Below are positions 36,987 to 46,139 of a DNA stretch of 64,000 nt, piece by piece; position 1 is the stretch's first letter; each line of letters starts with the position of its first letter. The stretch comes from Sporolactobacillus terrae DSM 11697 (GTDB lineage: Bacteria; Bacillota; Bacilli; Bacillales; Sporolactobacillaceae), in NCBI RefSeq assembly GCF_000648615.1, contig NZ_JFZC01000047.1:22362-86361 (forward strand), given 5' to 3'. A program made the position numbers and the translations under genes. The notes below the pieces were generated by a model, which worked only from the letters and a program-made list of their open reading frames with translations, did no database searches and had not been told where the DNA came from.

Positions 36987-38012
36987 ATGAGCAGCCTCAC
37001 TGCCGCGGAACGGCACAAAAGGAATCGAAGCATTCAAATAATGGTCTTGCTGACCACACTTATTGTTGTCCTCTTTGTCATCAGTATGAATACCGGATTT
37101 ACAAGACTGGCTCCTCTTGAAGTGATTCAGACCCTGTTCGGCGGCGGCACAAACGCTCAGTCGCTTATTCTTTTTGAATTCCGGATGCCGCGCATCATCA
37201 TTTCGGTACTGGCCGGCGCGGGACTCGCCGTATCCGGATGCATCATTCAAAGTGTCACGCGCAGCGCACTCGCCGATCCGGGTATTCTAGGCATTAATGC
37301 CGGTGCAGGGCTAGCGATCGTACTGTTTATCTCTTTTTTCCAAAGTCGGCAAGCGGTACCGGTTTATATGCTCCCAATGGCTGCGCTTATCGGCGCAGCC
37401 GCTGCAGCGATACTCATCTATGCGCTTGCACTCAGGCAGCACCAAGGCTTTTCTTCCACCCGGCTCTTATTAACAGGTATCGCCGTCGCATCAGGCATCA
37501 GCGCGCTCATGGTTATCCTGACGCTTAAATTCGATCCGAATCAATATCAATTTGTGTCTACATGGCTTGCGGGAACGATCTGGGGCTCGAATTGGCACTT
37601 TGTCCTTGCACTTTTACCCTGGGTTCTCGTGCTCTTTTCTTATGTCCTGTATCATGCACGGACGCTGGACCTTTTGCAACTTGATGAGCCAACCGTGATC
37701 GGTCTCGGCGTTGCGATCGAAAAAAACAGACGGATGCTGCTTCTTGCCGCAGTCGCACTTGCCGCCGCCTGCGTTGCAGTCAGCGGTGGGATCGGTTTTA
37801 TCGGACTAATTGCTCCCCATCTGGCCCGCCGCCTTGTGGGGGCGCAGCATCTGCGACTGCTCCCCGTCTCCGCGCTTTCCGGCGCACTTCTGCTTCTTGC
37901 CGCCGATACCCTCGGCCGCTGGATGCTTCAGCCGGCGGAACTTCCAGCCGGGATCATTGTGTCCGTACTCGGTGCACCCTATTTTCTTTATTTACTGTCA
38001 CAGGCTAAGTGA
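36987..38012 (+). CDS. FecCD-type iron-siderophore ABC permease, second subunit
   Basis: A 341-residue permease starting on the base after the previous stop codon. It shows FEFRMPRIIISVLAGAGLAV, GCIIQSVTRSALADPGILGI and GGIGFIGLIAPHLARRLVG. With the first permease it makes a heterodimer. No ATP-binding subunit follows, so the transporter must borrow an ATPase encoded elsewhere, as known for some Bacillus siderophore systems that share YusV. Confidence 0.92.
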   Translation: MSSLTAAERHKRNRSIQIMVLLTTLIVVLFVISMNTGFTRLAPLEVIQTLFGGGTNAQSLILFEFRMPRIIISVLAGAGLAVSGCIIQSVTRSALADPGILGINAGAGLAIVLFISFFQSRQAVPVYMLPMAALIGAAAAAILIYALALRQHQGFSSTRLLLTGIAVASGISALMVILTLKFDPNQYQFVSTWLAGTIWGSNWHFVLALLPWVLVLFSYVLYHARTLDLLQLDEPTVIGLGVAIEKNRRMLLLAAVALAAACVAVSGGIGFIGLIAPHLARRLVGAQHLRLLPVSALSGALLLLAADTLGRWMLQPAELPAGIIVSVLGAPYFLYLLSQAK

Positions 38013-38082
38013 ACAAAAAGCCTCAGCTTATCAATAAAACGCTTTCTGTCCACTACGTTTTGGGCAGCGTGACTTTCAAGGG

Positions 38083-38535
38083 TTAATCTTCTTTGTATTT
38101 TTCTTTAACCCCATTGGAGCCAATCGCTCCGCCAATCATAAACAAGACGGATCCCAAGTTCCAAATCAACTTGCCGCCAATCAGAGGCAAATCCAATGCC
38201 GTTAGGTTATTGATCAGCAGCACTGCTAACTTAATCAGCATAAGTGCTACCCCGAATAAAAAGAGCACTTCAAACCAAAATTTAAGTCTTGGATGCGCCA
38301 GTTGCTTGCTGTCCTGAATCACCTTCTCAGTCAATGCAACATCACTCCTTAATAAGTCATCGATCGTCATATCAAACAGATCACTTAGTCTAATAATGCT
38401 TTCAATGCTCGGATAATTTTGACCAATTTCCCATTTAGAAACCGACTGCCGGCTAACAAACAGCTTTTCTGCCAAGTCATCTTGTGACCAACCTTTCTCC
38501 TTGCGTAATTTTTTCAATTTATCTGCAAAATCCAT
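38083..38535 (-). CDS. XRE-family regulator with C-terminal membrane segments
   Basis: A 150-residue protein. Residues 5-60 form a Cro/XRE helix-turn-helix (KKLRKEKGWSQDDLAEKLFV, then SRQSVSKWEIGQNYPS). After a linker two hydrophobic segments follow (FWFEVLFLFGVALMLIKLAV and LIWNLGSVLFMIGGAIG). The ATG at 38535 follows AAAGGGTGAT; a GTG at 38547 lacks a site. Such membrane-tethered XRE proteins are common in Firmicutes, with mostly unknown targets. It stands alone, convergent with the iron permease and divergent from nrdDG. Confidence 0.82.
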   Translation of the reverse strand: MDFADKLKKLRKEKGWSQDDLAEKLFVSRQSVSKWEIGQNYPSIESIIRLSDLFDMTIDDLLRSDVALTEKVIQDSKQLAHPRLKFWFEVLFLFGVALMLIKLAVLLINNLTALDLPLIGGKLIWNLGSVLFMIGGAIGSNGVKEKYKED

Positions 38536-38731
38536 CTCAGCGATCACCCTTTATCACGTGATACCTTATTCTCACCTGTTCTGCCTCAAAAAGTAAAGCG
38601 AGCCTTGGTTGCGCGCTGCCCGCACCCTAAGGTTGCAGGAAAAAACTCACTTTTTTCGATCTTTTAAGATTGGAATACATGAGGTTTGCATCTTTCACAA
38701 GCTTGTCACAAATCGTATTTCCCCTTCCCCA

Positions 38732-38789
38732 ATACCATATCTAGTACTTTTCACAATATTTCCCGAGTTTTGCATCCCATATATAGATT
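38732..38789 (+). promoter_or_regulatory. Two NrdR-like boxes upstream of nrdDG
   Basis: ATACCATATCTAGTAC (38732-38747) and ATCCCATATATAGATT (38774-38789) each match 11 of 16 positions of the palindromic NrdR consensus ACACTATATATAGTGT. Their starts are 42 bp apart, four helical turns, in keeping with paired NrdR sites. They lie 58-115 bp before the nrdD start. The rest of the 311 bp gap shows no gene. Confidence 0.6.
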
Positions 38790-38846
38790 GAAACCGATGT
38801 GCCAATATCCTATGATAGTTTAGTAGTTTTCAAGGGGGCGTTCACG

Positions 38847-41054
38847 ATGATCGATACAAAACAACCATTTACAGTCAGCACACCGGCCATCAAAGTATTA
38901 AAACGCGACGGCCGTATTATAGATTTTAATGCTGAGAAAATCACAACGGCGCTATTAAAAGCCGCAAAGCACGTTTTTGGCGATTTGGATCCAATCACGT
39001 TTCAATTAATCAATGACATTACCGATGATGTGCTCGCTGAAATCGGATCACGGTTCCATGAAGACATCAAAATTTATGAGATTCAAAATATTGTTGAGCA
39101 AACGCTTCTGACCCATCACCAGTATGATATTGCTCAAGAGTACATCAACTACCGCACCGAGCGTGATTTTGCCCGTAATAAGGCAACCGACATCAATTTC
39201 ACCATTCGAAAACTCTTACATAAAGATCAATCCATCGTCAATGAAAACGCGAATAAGGACAGCCAGGTCTTTAATACACAGCGCGATCTTACTGCCGGTA
39301 CGGTCGCCAAGGCGATTGGACTGAAGATGCTGCCGCCAAAGGTAGCCAATGCACAGCTTAAGGGAGAGATCCATTGGCATGACCTTGACTATCAGCCATA
39401 CAGCCCAATGACCAATTGCTGCTTAATCGACTTCAACGAAATGCTCAATCATGGGTTTAAAATCGGCAATGCAGAGGTCGAACCGCCGCATTCGATTCAA
39501 ACGGCAACTGCACAAATGGCTCAGATTATTGCCAATGTTGCTTCCAGTCAATATGGCGGCTGTTCCGCCGATCGTGTGGATGAACTGCTTGCTCCTTTTG
39601 CCAAAAAGAATTATGACAAACATTTAACGGATGCGGAAGAATGGGTTGAAGGAACGGAAAAACAGCAGGCCTTCGCCCGTAAGAAAACGAGAAAAGATAT
39701 TTACGACGCCATGCAGGCACTCGAATACGAAATCAATACACTCTATTCCTCTCAAGGGCAAACACCTTTTACAACCTTAGGCTTTGGCCTAGGGACCAAT
39801 TGGATTGAACGTGAAATTCAAAAAGCGATTCTGCGTATACGCATTACCGGGTTAGGCAAAGAACACCGCACCGCGATTTTCCCAAAGCTGGTATTCAGTC
39901 TGAAACGTGGGCTCAACCTCGATCCGGAAGATCCGAATTACGACATCAAACAGCTTGCTGTTGAATGCGCGACAAAACGGATGTACCCGGACGTGCTGAT
40001 GTATGACAAACTGGTCGAACTGACCGGAAGTTTTAAAGCACCGATGGGCTGCCGCTCGTTCCTGCAAGGCTGGCATGATGAGAATGGCAAAGAGGTCAAT
40101 TCCGGACGAATGAATCTCGGCGTGGTCACGGTTAATCTGCCGCGCATTGCTCTGGAATCAAAAGGGGACAAGGAAGCCTTTTGGAAGATTCTCCAAGAAC
40201 GACTGCAGATCTGCAAGGAAGCACTCGTCTTTAAGGTGGAGCGCGCGAAGCAGGCAACGCCGGACAACGCGCCGATCCTTTATCAATACGGTGCTTTTGG
40301 CAAGCGACTAAAGCGTACGGACTCGGTTGATGAACTCTTCAAGAATCGCCGCGCCACCGTTTCTCTTGGCTACATCGGCCTTTATGAAGTGGGCACCGTT
40401 TTTTACGGCAGTACATGGGAAAGCAATCCGGAAGCCAAAGACTTCGCCATCAGCGTCGTGAAGAAGCTCTGGGAACACTGCCAAGATTGGGAAGAAGAAT
40501 ACGGCTACCATTTCAGCGTATACAGCACACCAAGTGAAAGCCTGACCGACAAATTCTGCCGCAAAGATACGGAAAAATTCGGCAAAGTGAAGGACATTAC
40601 CGATAAGGAATACTACACAAACAGCTTCCACTATGATGTACGCAAAGCACCGACGCCATTTGAAAAATTAGACTTCGAGAAGGACTTTCCGCCGTATTGC
40701 GCTGGTGGATTCATCCATTACTGCGAATATCCGAATCTGAAGCAAAATCCGAAAGCGCTGGAAGCAGTATGGGATTATGCGTACGACCGCGTCGGCTATT
40801 TGGGTACCAATACACCGATTGATCAATGCTTCAAATGCGGCTTCAAGGGCGAATTCCAACCAACCGAGCGCGGCTTTGAATGCCCGGAATGCGGCAATAC
40901 CGATCCACAGTCCTGTGACGTTGTAAAAAGAACCTGCGGTTACTTGGGCAACCCGCAGCAACGACCGATGATTCACGGGCGGCATGTGGAAATCGCATCG
41001 CGCGTCAAGCATCTAAGCCTCGGTAACGACAGCAACACGATTGCTCGGCAATAA
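38847..41054 (+). CDS. nrdD: Anaerobic (class III) ribonucleoside-triphosphate reductase
   Basis: A 735-residue enzyme that makes deoxyribonucleotides without oxygen. The N-terminal ATP-cone begins at KVLKRDGRIIDFNAEKIT. The catalytic barrel includes SPMTNCCLIDFNEML and PRIALESKGD. A four-cysteine zinc site (CFKCG and CPECG) lies near the C-terminus. The glycyl radical segment is RTCGYLGNPQQRPMIHGRH with Gly698. The ATG at 38847 has AAGGGGG upstream. The activase gene nrdG follows after 14 bp. Regulation by NrdR is likely from the paired boxes. Confidence 0.96.
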   Translation: MIDTKQPFTVSTPAIKVLKRDGRIIDFNAEKITTALLKAAKHVFGDLDPITFQLINDITDDVLAEIGSRFHEDIKIYEIQNIVEQTLLTHHQYDIAQEYINYRTERDFARNKATDINFTIRKLLHKDQSIVNENANKDSQVFNTQRDLTAGTVAKAIGLKMLPPKVANAQLKGEIHWHDLDYQPYSPMTNCCLIDFNEMLNHGFKIGNAEVEPPHSIQTATAQMAQIIANVASSQYGGCSADRVDELLAPFAKKNYDKHLTDAEEWVEGTEKQQAFARKKTRKDIYDAMQALEYEINTLYSSQGQTPFTTLGFGLGTNWIEREIQKAILRIRITGLGKEHRTAIFPKLVFSLKRGLNLDPEDPNYDIKQLAVECATKRMYPDVLMYDKLVELTGSFKAPMGCRSFLQGWHDENGKEVNSGRMNLGVVTVNLPRIALESKGDKEAFWKILQERLQICKEALVFKVERAKQATPDNAPILYQYGAFGKRLKRTDSVDELFKNRRATVSLGYIGLYEVGTVFYGSTWESNPEAKDFAISVVKKLWEHCQDWEEEYGYHFSVYSTPSESLTDKFCRKDTEKFGKVKDITDKEYYTNSFHYDVRKAPTPFEKLDFEKDFPPYCAGGFIHYCEYPNLKQNPKALEAVWDYAYDRVGYLGTNTPIDQCFKCGFKGEFQPTERGFECPECGNTDPQSCDVVKRTCGYLGNPQQRPMIHGRHVEIASRVKHLSLGNDSNTIARQ

Positions 41055-41068
41055 AGGGAGGCCTTCCA

Positions 41069-41659
41069 TTGGTAAATGATGCGGCTCAGAGAAAACGTCC
41101 ACGCGACCCGAACCCAAAAACATGGCTGGCCGAACGCTTGAGCCGGTGCTATATCGCCAGCTACAAACCATTCAATTTCGTAGACGGAGAAGGCGTGCGC
41201 TGCAGCCTCTATGTCAGCGGCTGTCCTTTCGACTGTCCCGGCTGCTACAATAAAGCGGCCCAGAACTTCCGTTACGGGCAACCTTATACCAAGGAGCTGG
41301 AGGATCAAATCATTGCCGACATCGGACAGTCTTATGTACAAGGCTTGACGCTGCTCGGCGGTGAACCGTTCTTAAACACCGGCGTCTGCCTTTCGCTCGT
41401 GAACCGAATCCGAAGCGAGTACGGACAAGCTAAAGATATTTGGTCATGGAGCGGCTACACGTGGGAAGAACTGCAGCACGACTCTGAGGACAAGCGCGAA
41501 CTCCTGTCAAAAATTGATATTCTCGTCGACGGCCGCTTTGATCTGGCAAAGAAAGACCTGACCCTGCAATTCCGCGGCAGCTCAAATCAGCGGATTATTG
41601 ATGTGCAGCCGTCCCTGAAAAGCGGCCAAGTCGTCATTTGGGATCGGCTTGTTAAATAA
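41069..41659 (+). CDS. nrdG: Anaerobic ribonucleotide reductase activating protein
   Basis: A 196-residue radical SAM activase. The [4Fe-4S] motif is CPFDCPGC (Cys52, Cys56, Cys59), followed by LTLLGGEPFLN and the C-terminal DGRFDLAKKDLTLQFRGSSN typical of NrdG. It generates the glycyl radical on NrdD using S-adenosylmethionine. The TTG start at 41069 follows GGGAGG. The N-terminal 20 residues are more basic and longer than usual. Confidence 0.95.
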   Translation: MVNDAAQRKRPRDPNPKTWLAERLSRCYIASYKPFNFVDGEGVRCSLYVSGCPFDCPGCYNKAAQNFRYGQPYTKELEDQIIADIGQSYVQGLTLLGGEPFLNTGVCLSLVNRIRSEYGQAKDIWSWSGYTWEELQHDSEDKRELLSKIDILVDGRFDLAKKDLTLQFRGSSNQRIIDVQPSLKSGQVVIWDRLVK

Positions 41660-41679
41660 GATGATATAGAGAAGCGATT

Positions 41680-41712
41680 AACCGCGTGTCCAATAGCGAC
41701 ACGCGGTTTGCT
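41680..41712 (+). terminator. Terminator after nrdDG
   Basis: AACCGCGTGTC and GACACGCGGTT pair around a 7-base loop. The T-run is short (TTTGC), so it may be weak. Confidence 0.75.
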
Positions 41713-41749
41713 CATCTATACAGTCCGGCAATGGAACAGCCTGCCCCAT

Positions 41750-42787
41750 TTATTCGTTTGGCGGCACATGCTTTTCAAGAAAGTGAAAGATCGTTGAAAA
41801 ATACAATTCAGGATCGACAATTGACGAAGCCGCATGGGTCGCCTTTTTCACAAGCAGAAGCTCCTTCTCGCCGGCTGCCGCCTCATAGACTTTATGCACC
41901 ATATGAGTTGGGACAAACGTGTCGTTATCGCCATGAATGAATAAGATCGGTACGTTTGCCTTCTTCACTTGTTCGATTGCCGAAGCTTCATAAATGCCAT
42001 AGCCGGCACGCGAACGCGTCACTCGATCCGCCAGTCGCAAAATAGGAAAAGCTGGAAGCCGAAACAAATTGCGCAGTTCATAGGCAAATTCATCCGCTAC
42101 GGATGTATAGCCGCAATCTTCAATCACGCAGCAAACGTTTGGCGGAAGCTTCTCGCCGGCGGTCATCATCGCCGTCGCGCCGCCCATGGAAACGCCGAAA
42201 ACAGCAATCTTAGCCTCAGGGTCGTGCGCAACAAGCTGTTTGATCCAACCCACAACATCGAGACGGTCATTCCAGCCCATACCGATGTAGTCCCCTTCAC
42301 TTCTCCCTGCTCCGCGCAAGTTGGGAACAAGCACATTATAGCCATGTTCAGCAAAAACAGAGGCATAATAAAACATGTTCGAAGCTTCATCCATATAGCC
42401 ATGCAGGAGTATAATCCAATGATGATTGTTCGGATGCGCATCAAATCGAAATGCGTGCAGGTTCAACCCATCCGATGATCGCATAAACCGGTCGGTCGGC
42501 GGGCACTGCTCAAGAAACTGTTTCTTTGCTGCTTTCCGCTCATCTATACGTGTCTGTATGACCGAAGAAAGGGCAACTTTTCCGGCTTTTGGATCCAGAT
42601 TCTGCCGCCGCGGCGACTTCTCCCGAGCAATGGCCAAACGGTAAAAATAATTACCGACCATTGTACCGGCCACTCTGCATGCAGCCGCTGCTGCAGTCAG
42701 AACTGCCGCCGTCAAAAAAATCTTAGTTTTCATTGATTGAGGTTGGTTTTTGCGCCCATTTTTTTGCAAGCGTTCCGTTCTCACCAT
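41750..42787 (-). CDS. Alpha/beta hydrolase with N-terminal membrane anchor
   Basis: A 345-residue hydrolase like Bacillus YqkD. A hydrophobic segment after MKTKIFLTAAVLTAAAA suggests a membrane anchor or signal. The hydrolase core has ILLHGYMDEASN, PNLRGAGRSEGDYIGMGW, the nucleophile elbow GVSMGGAT, and the Asp and His in IHGDNDTFVP and KKATHAAS. The ATG at 42787 fits AGGGGG upstream; an ATG at 42733 is possible. The family includes esterases and acyl-peptidases of unknown substrate, often at the cell surface. It is convergent with nrdG. Confidence 0.82.
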   Translation of the reverse strand: MVRTERLQKNGRKNQPQSMKTKIFLTAAVLTAAAAACRVAGTMVGNYFYRLAIAREKSPRRQNLDPKAGKVALSSVIQTRIDERKAAKKQFLEQCPPTDRFMRSSDGLNLHAFRFDAHPNNHHWIILLHGYMDEASNMFYYASVFAEHGYNVLVPNLRGAGRSEGDYIGMGWNDRLDVVGWIKQLVAHDPEAKIAVFGVSMGGATAMMTAGEKLPPNVCCVIEDCGYTSVADEFAYELRNLFRLPAFPILRLADRVTRSRAGYGIYEASAIEQVKKANVPILFIHGDNDTFVPTHMVHKVYEAAAGEKELLLVKKATHAASSIVDPELYFSTIFHFLEKHVPPNE

Positions 42788-43123
42788 TTGCATGCGCCCC
42801 CTAATTCTCAAGCATCTCGTCCCTAATTCGTTTAAAAGAAAAAAATCAAAGGGAAGGAAAAGAAAGCAATAAGCGCGCTCATCTTCCCTCACATTAGTTG
42901 AATAACCAGGCAAACCGAGTCCCTTAGCACCACTCTGCTAATGGCTTGGGTTCATCACCCTTACACTTGAACAACATGCCACTGCTCGCATCAACACGGC
43001 ACGACCACAGGCTCTCAAGTACTTACGCATTTGATTCACAACCCTTTGCTTTACTGAAAATCAGATGCTTTCTGATCGAATAAAAAACCTCTATATCGGT
43101 GGCTAAAGGATTTTTCATCGAAT
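42788..43123. other. Gene-free stretch with structured-looking non-coding sequence
   Basis: No convincing gene was found on either strand. On the minus strand 42890-43040 is GC-balanced and rich in short complementary words, unlike the AT-rich flanks. It could be the remnant of a mobile intron or another structured RNA, but no group II domain V or known family was recognised. Confidence 0.3.
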
Positions 43124-43396
43124 TCACCCTAGATTGGCAGCAACGCCTGCAACAATCACAATAAAAAAGATAATCAGTGCATAGATCGATACGGAAATGA
43201 TGCTGGTGACCAAACCGGCAATGGCCATTCCTCGGCCTTGCTGGCCATATTGAGCAATTTCATTCAGTGCTTTCTTTGAAAAAATGATGCCGAGAATACC
43301 CAAGATTAACCCCACATAAGGAATGATAATCGCGGTAATCCCTAAAACCAACGCTGCAATCGATTTGCCGTTCACTTGATTTTGCTGTGCTTCCAC
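43124..43396 (-). CDS. DUF4190-type small membrane protein
   Basis: A 90-residue protein. After a polar start (QQNQVNGKSIAAL) it has LGITAIIIPYVGLILGILGI, then IFSKKALNEI and a QQGRGMAIAGLVTSIISV segment, the repeating pattern of DUF4190 membrane proteins. The GTG at 43396 follows AGGTAGGTG. The function is unknown; relatives are often downstream of stress or envelope genes. It is monocistronic. Confidence 0.8.
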   Translation of the reverse strand: MEAQQNQVNGKSIAALVLGITAIIIPYVGLILGILGIIFSKKALNEIAQYGQQGRGMAIAGLVTSIISVSIYALIIFFIVIVAGVAANLG

Positions 43397-43630
43397 TAAT
43401 TGTTCACCTACCTAACCCTGAAAATGACTGATATAAAAAGAATGCTCTTATTAAAAGCGAAACCTGATCCGTATCTCGAACCGATAAATCACGACTAAAG
43501 GAGAATGATGTGGTCATTACAGAGGAAACAATGACGTAGTAAAATGATTTTTCTATATCCCTATGCCAATACCTTTAATTGTATCAAAACAACTGCATAT
43601 ACAAGTAGATCTTTCTTTTTTTTATTTAAT

Positions 43631-43651
43631 CTTACTCATGATACGGTGCTC
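43631..43651 (+). repeat. Palindromic repeat, divergent copy D
   Basis: CTTACTCATGATACGGTGCTC agrees with copies at 46064 and 49335 over the first 15 bases but has lost the second half of the palindrome. It lies 4 bp beyond the 3' end of the MFS gene. Confidence 0.4.
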
Positions 43652-43655
43652 ATCC

Positions 43656-44870
43656 TCAGGATCTTCTGCGTACAACCAAATGAACTTTGTGATCTCGACC
43701 GACGCCAAAAGCCAACACGGTTAGCAAAACGGAACAGATAAGAAGAAAGATTTTAGTTGCTTCCCAGCTGCCGGAAAGGTCGTGGATATAGCCAGTGACT
43801 ACCGGTGCGACTGCGGCCATCAGATAACCGACGGATTGTGCCATGCCGGAAAGCTTTATGCTTTCTTCTGCCGTATTTGTCCGCAGATTGAAAAGTGAAA
43901 TGGCAAAACTGAACGAAGCGCCGCTGCCGAGCCCAATCAAGATGGACCAAAGCAGGATCCAGTGCCCGTTAAGCAAACCGGCAAAAGCGATCACATAAAT
44001 GATGCCGGATGTCACGACAAGCTTTGTCTGACTCTTTGCACGACTTGCAAGGACAGGCGCCAAAAAAGAAGTCGGCAGGGAAACAATCTGAATGACCAGC
44101 AGCAATAAACCGCCCTGATTCATCGACAGCCCTTGTGCGTTCAGCATAGAGGGAAACCAAGCCAACACTGTATAAAAAAGAATGGACTGGATGCCCATAT
44201 AAAGCGTAACGCACCAAGCTAACTTCGAACACCAGATTGAACCCGCTGACTCACTGTTCTCTTTTTCTGGCAAAGCGGCCTTCAATTCTCCATTGCGCTC
44301 ACGCAGAAAAGGAGACAGAGCAATGAGCGCAAACAGGGACATCAGGCACCAGATGAGCAGACTGCCTTTCCAGCCAAGATGCCCGCTTACGGCAAGCGGG
44401 AGACTGAATCCAGAGCTGACACCTGCCCAAAGTGCCATGGATACTAAATAGACGCCGGTCATTAAACCGATCTGCTTCTGGAAGCGATATTGAATAAAAC
44501 TCGGCAGAATAACGTTCCCGGCTGCGATGGCTACGCCCAAAATTGCTGTCCCGATGAATAAACCGAGAATACCCGGAACCAGCGAACGAACCAGAATGCC
44601 TGCCGTCAGCCCGACCATACTGGCGAACAGCATACGCACCATGCCCCATCGACGAACGAAACGCGGCGTGATCGGCGCAATAAAAGCAAAAGCGAACATG
44701 GGCAGCGAAGTCAGCAAACCGCTCAGCGTTCCGTTAAGCCCTGTATCGTTCTGAATCAGATGAATCAAGGCCCCAACAGCGGTAAAGGGCGCACGCAGGC
44801 AGGCAGAGATTAATAAAATGACAAATAGCAAGATAAGCCAGGTTCGCTGGCTTTGTTTTTTTATGCTCAC
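43656..44870 (-). CDS. MFS transporter, CynX/NimT family
   Basis: A 404-residue carrier with about 12 membrane helices. The start (LILLFVILLISACLRAPFTAVGALI) and the segment GLLTSLPMFAFAFIAP are typical of the cyanate/nitroimidazole-type (CynX/NimT/YycB) branch of the major facilitator superfamily. The GTG at 44870 fits GGAGATGG. The substrate is uncertain; members export or import small organic anions and drugs. It sits alone, between two copies of the small palindromic repeat. Confidence 0.87.
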   Translation of the reverse strand: MSIKKQSQRTWLILLFVILLISACLRAPFTAVGALIHLIQNDTGLNGTLSGLLTSLPMFAFAFIAPITPRFVRRWGMVRMLFASMVGLTAGILVRSLVPGILGLFIGTAILGVAIAAGNVILPSFIQYRFQKQIGLMTGVYLVSMALWAGVSSGFSLPLAVSGHLGWKGSLLIWCLMSLFALIALSPFLRERNGELKAALPEKENSESAGSIWCSKLAWCVTLYMGIQSILFYTVLAWFPSMLNAQGLSMNQGGLLLLVIQIVSLPTSFLAPVLASRAKSQTKLVVTSGIIYVIAFAGLLNGHWILLWSILIGLGSGASFSFAISLFNLRTNTAEESIKLSGMAQSVGYLMAAVAPVVTGYIHDLSGSWEATKIFLLICSVLLTVLAFGVGRDHKVHLVVRRRS

Positions 44871-45090
44871 GATTCCATCTCCAACACTTTGTTTATTTAT
44901 GATAAAACGACATTTAGTTCTAAGGGTGCAGCAGGGATCTACGTCAATTCCCAATGTTCCAGCAGTTCTCGTTGAGTTTTTTTTCTAGACTTTGCTCCGT
45001 GCATGTTCGGACATCATTTAAGACTGTCTCTCCCATAAAAAGTGTATCGTAACAAAACGATTTTACAAGACTGTGTTTGGTAAAACCACA

Positions 45091-45117
45091 TTTATTTATG
45101 ATAACGGTTAACCGTGG
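45091..45117 (+). repeat. Palindromic repeat, copy A
   Basis: TTTATTTATGATAACGGTTA plus ACCGTGG contains ACGGTTAACCGT, a perfect palindrome. Like copy B it is followed by GCAAAATGAG. It lies between the MFS and isochorismatase genes. Confidence 0.45.
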
Positions 45118-45230
45118 CGTAGCAAAATGAGGTTCCCTTGGATTTTTGAAATATAAAAAGAACGCTAAGTCAACCTGTCTCGCAATGTTAGATAAGAAGT
45201 TTTGTCCTTAATTAAGTCACTAGCAAAAAG

Positions 45231-45371
45231 TTAAATAAGCGGAGATTTTTCGGTTAGATGCAGAATGGGACTCTTTTCGAGGGTATATAAGGGATGTTTT
45301 CCGACTATGCAAAGCAAAAAGCCCCATTTTCACGTTTTTCGAGTAAATAGGCGGAATCTCTCCGTCTATTG
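45231..45371 (+). repeat. Three degenerate tandem hairpin repeats
   Basis: Units near 45231, 45281 and 45341 share the pattern TAAATA-GCGGA, five to seven bases, then TCCG and CTAT. Each can fold on itself (for example ATAGGCGGA with TCCGTCTAT). The unit spacing is 50 and 60 bp. The remaining part of 44871-45481 has no recognisable gene. Confidence 0.5.
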
Positions 45372-45481
45372 AAGCTAGTTTTTATCCTTTTTACTAATTA
45401 AGCAAATTTATTCCGTCAATTTTTCAGATCGGGGCTTAGGCTGACCATCCCATAACCAATGAGATCAGACCTCACCCGAAT

Positions 45482-46033
45482 TCACCGGTTTCGTTTGTGC
45501 CCATATTTTTCAACATAGTCAGCATAGTATAGAACTTCAATCACCCTGGACCAATTAAGAATTGATCCTACCATATCTCTAATATCTAATCCAGGCATCT
45601 CATATGTTTTTTCATCGTTAACAGTTCCTGTGGCATCTTCAATAAATGTGACATCATATCCTTTTTCGAAAGCTCCTAGCGATGTGAACAAACAACAATA
45701 TTCAGTATTAAAACCTACAACAAAAACATGATTAACATTTGATTTTTGCAAAATATTTTGTAATTCAGTATTCATAAAGCCACTTGGTGTTCTTTTTGGA
45801 ACAATATAATCAGCTAACTTAATAAATTCAGGAAATATTTTGCTACCTTTTGATCCTTCTACAAGCGGACTATTAGGGAATTTATCTGCAGAGTCAATGT
45901 GTTGAAATAATACAACTAACTGATCCCTATCTTTAAAATCACTAATAACATTTCTGATTATGGTTAGTTCCTCCGAGAAATCTTTCTTTTTAAGTATACC
46001 AATTTGAGGATCTAGTACTAAAAGTGCATTCAT
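45482..46033 (-). CDS. Isochorismatase-family cysteine hydrolase
   Basis: A 183-residue hydrolase. MNALLVLDPQIGI holds the catalytic Asp8, IVPKRTPSGFMNTEL the lysine, and VVGFNTEYCCLFTSLGAF the nucleophilic cysteine. The family includes nicotinamidases and isochorismate or N-carbamoyl hydrolases; the specific substrate is unknown. The ATG at 46033 has AGGAGG upstream. The sequence is clearly AT-richer than genes left of 43 kb, which suggests transfer. It stands alone. Confidence 0.85.
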   Translation of the reverse strand: MNALLVLDPQIGILKKKDFSEELTIIRNVISDFKDRDQLVVLFQHIDSADKFPNSPLVEGSKGSKIFPEFIKLADYIVPKRTPSGFMNTELQNILQKSNVNHVFVVGFNTEYCCLFTSLGAFEKGYDVTFIEDATGTVNDEKTYEMPGLDIRDMVGSILNWSRVIEVLYYADYVEKYGHKRNR

Positions 46034-46063
46034 CCACGTTACCTCCTTAATTCAGTGTTGATA

Positions 46064-46094
46064 CCCTCACTTACTTATGATACGGTTCACCGTA
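46064..46094 (+). repeat. Palindromic repeat, copy B
   Basis: CCCTCACTTACTTATGATAC then GGTTCACCGTA carries TACGGTTCACCGTA, a palindrome around TC. It agrees with copy C at all but about three of 31 positions. Confidence 0.6.
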
Positions 46095-46139
46095 GTTATT
46101 TAAGAGGCAAAATGAGCATTGGGCTATAAACCTAGTGCT

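Noticed and set aside
45231..45371. CRISPR array
   Set aside because: Only three highly degenerate units with unequal spacing, and no cas genes anywhere in the window.
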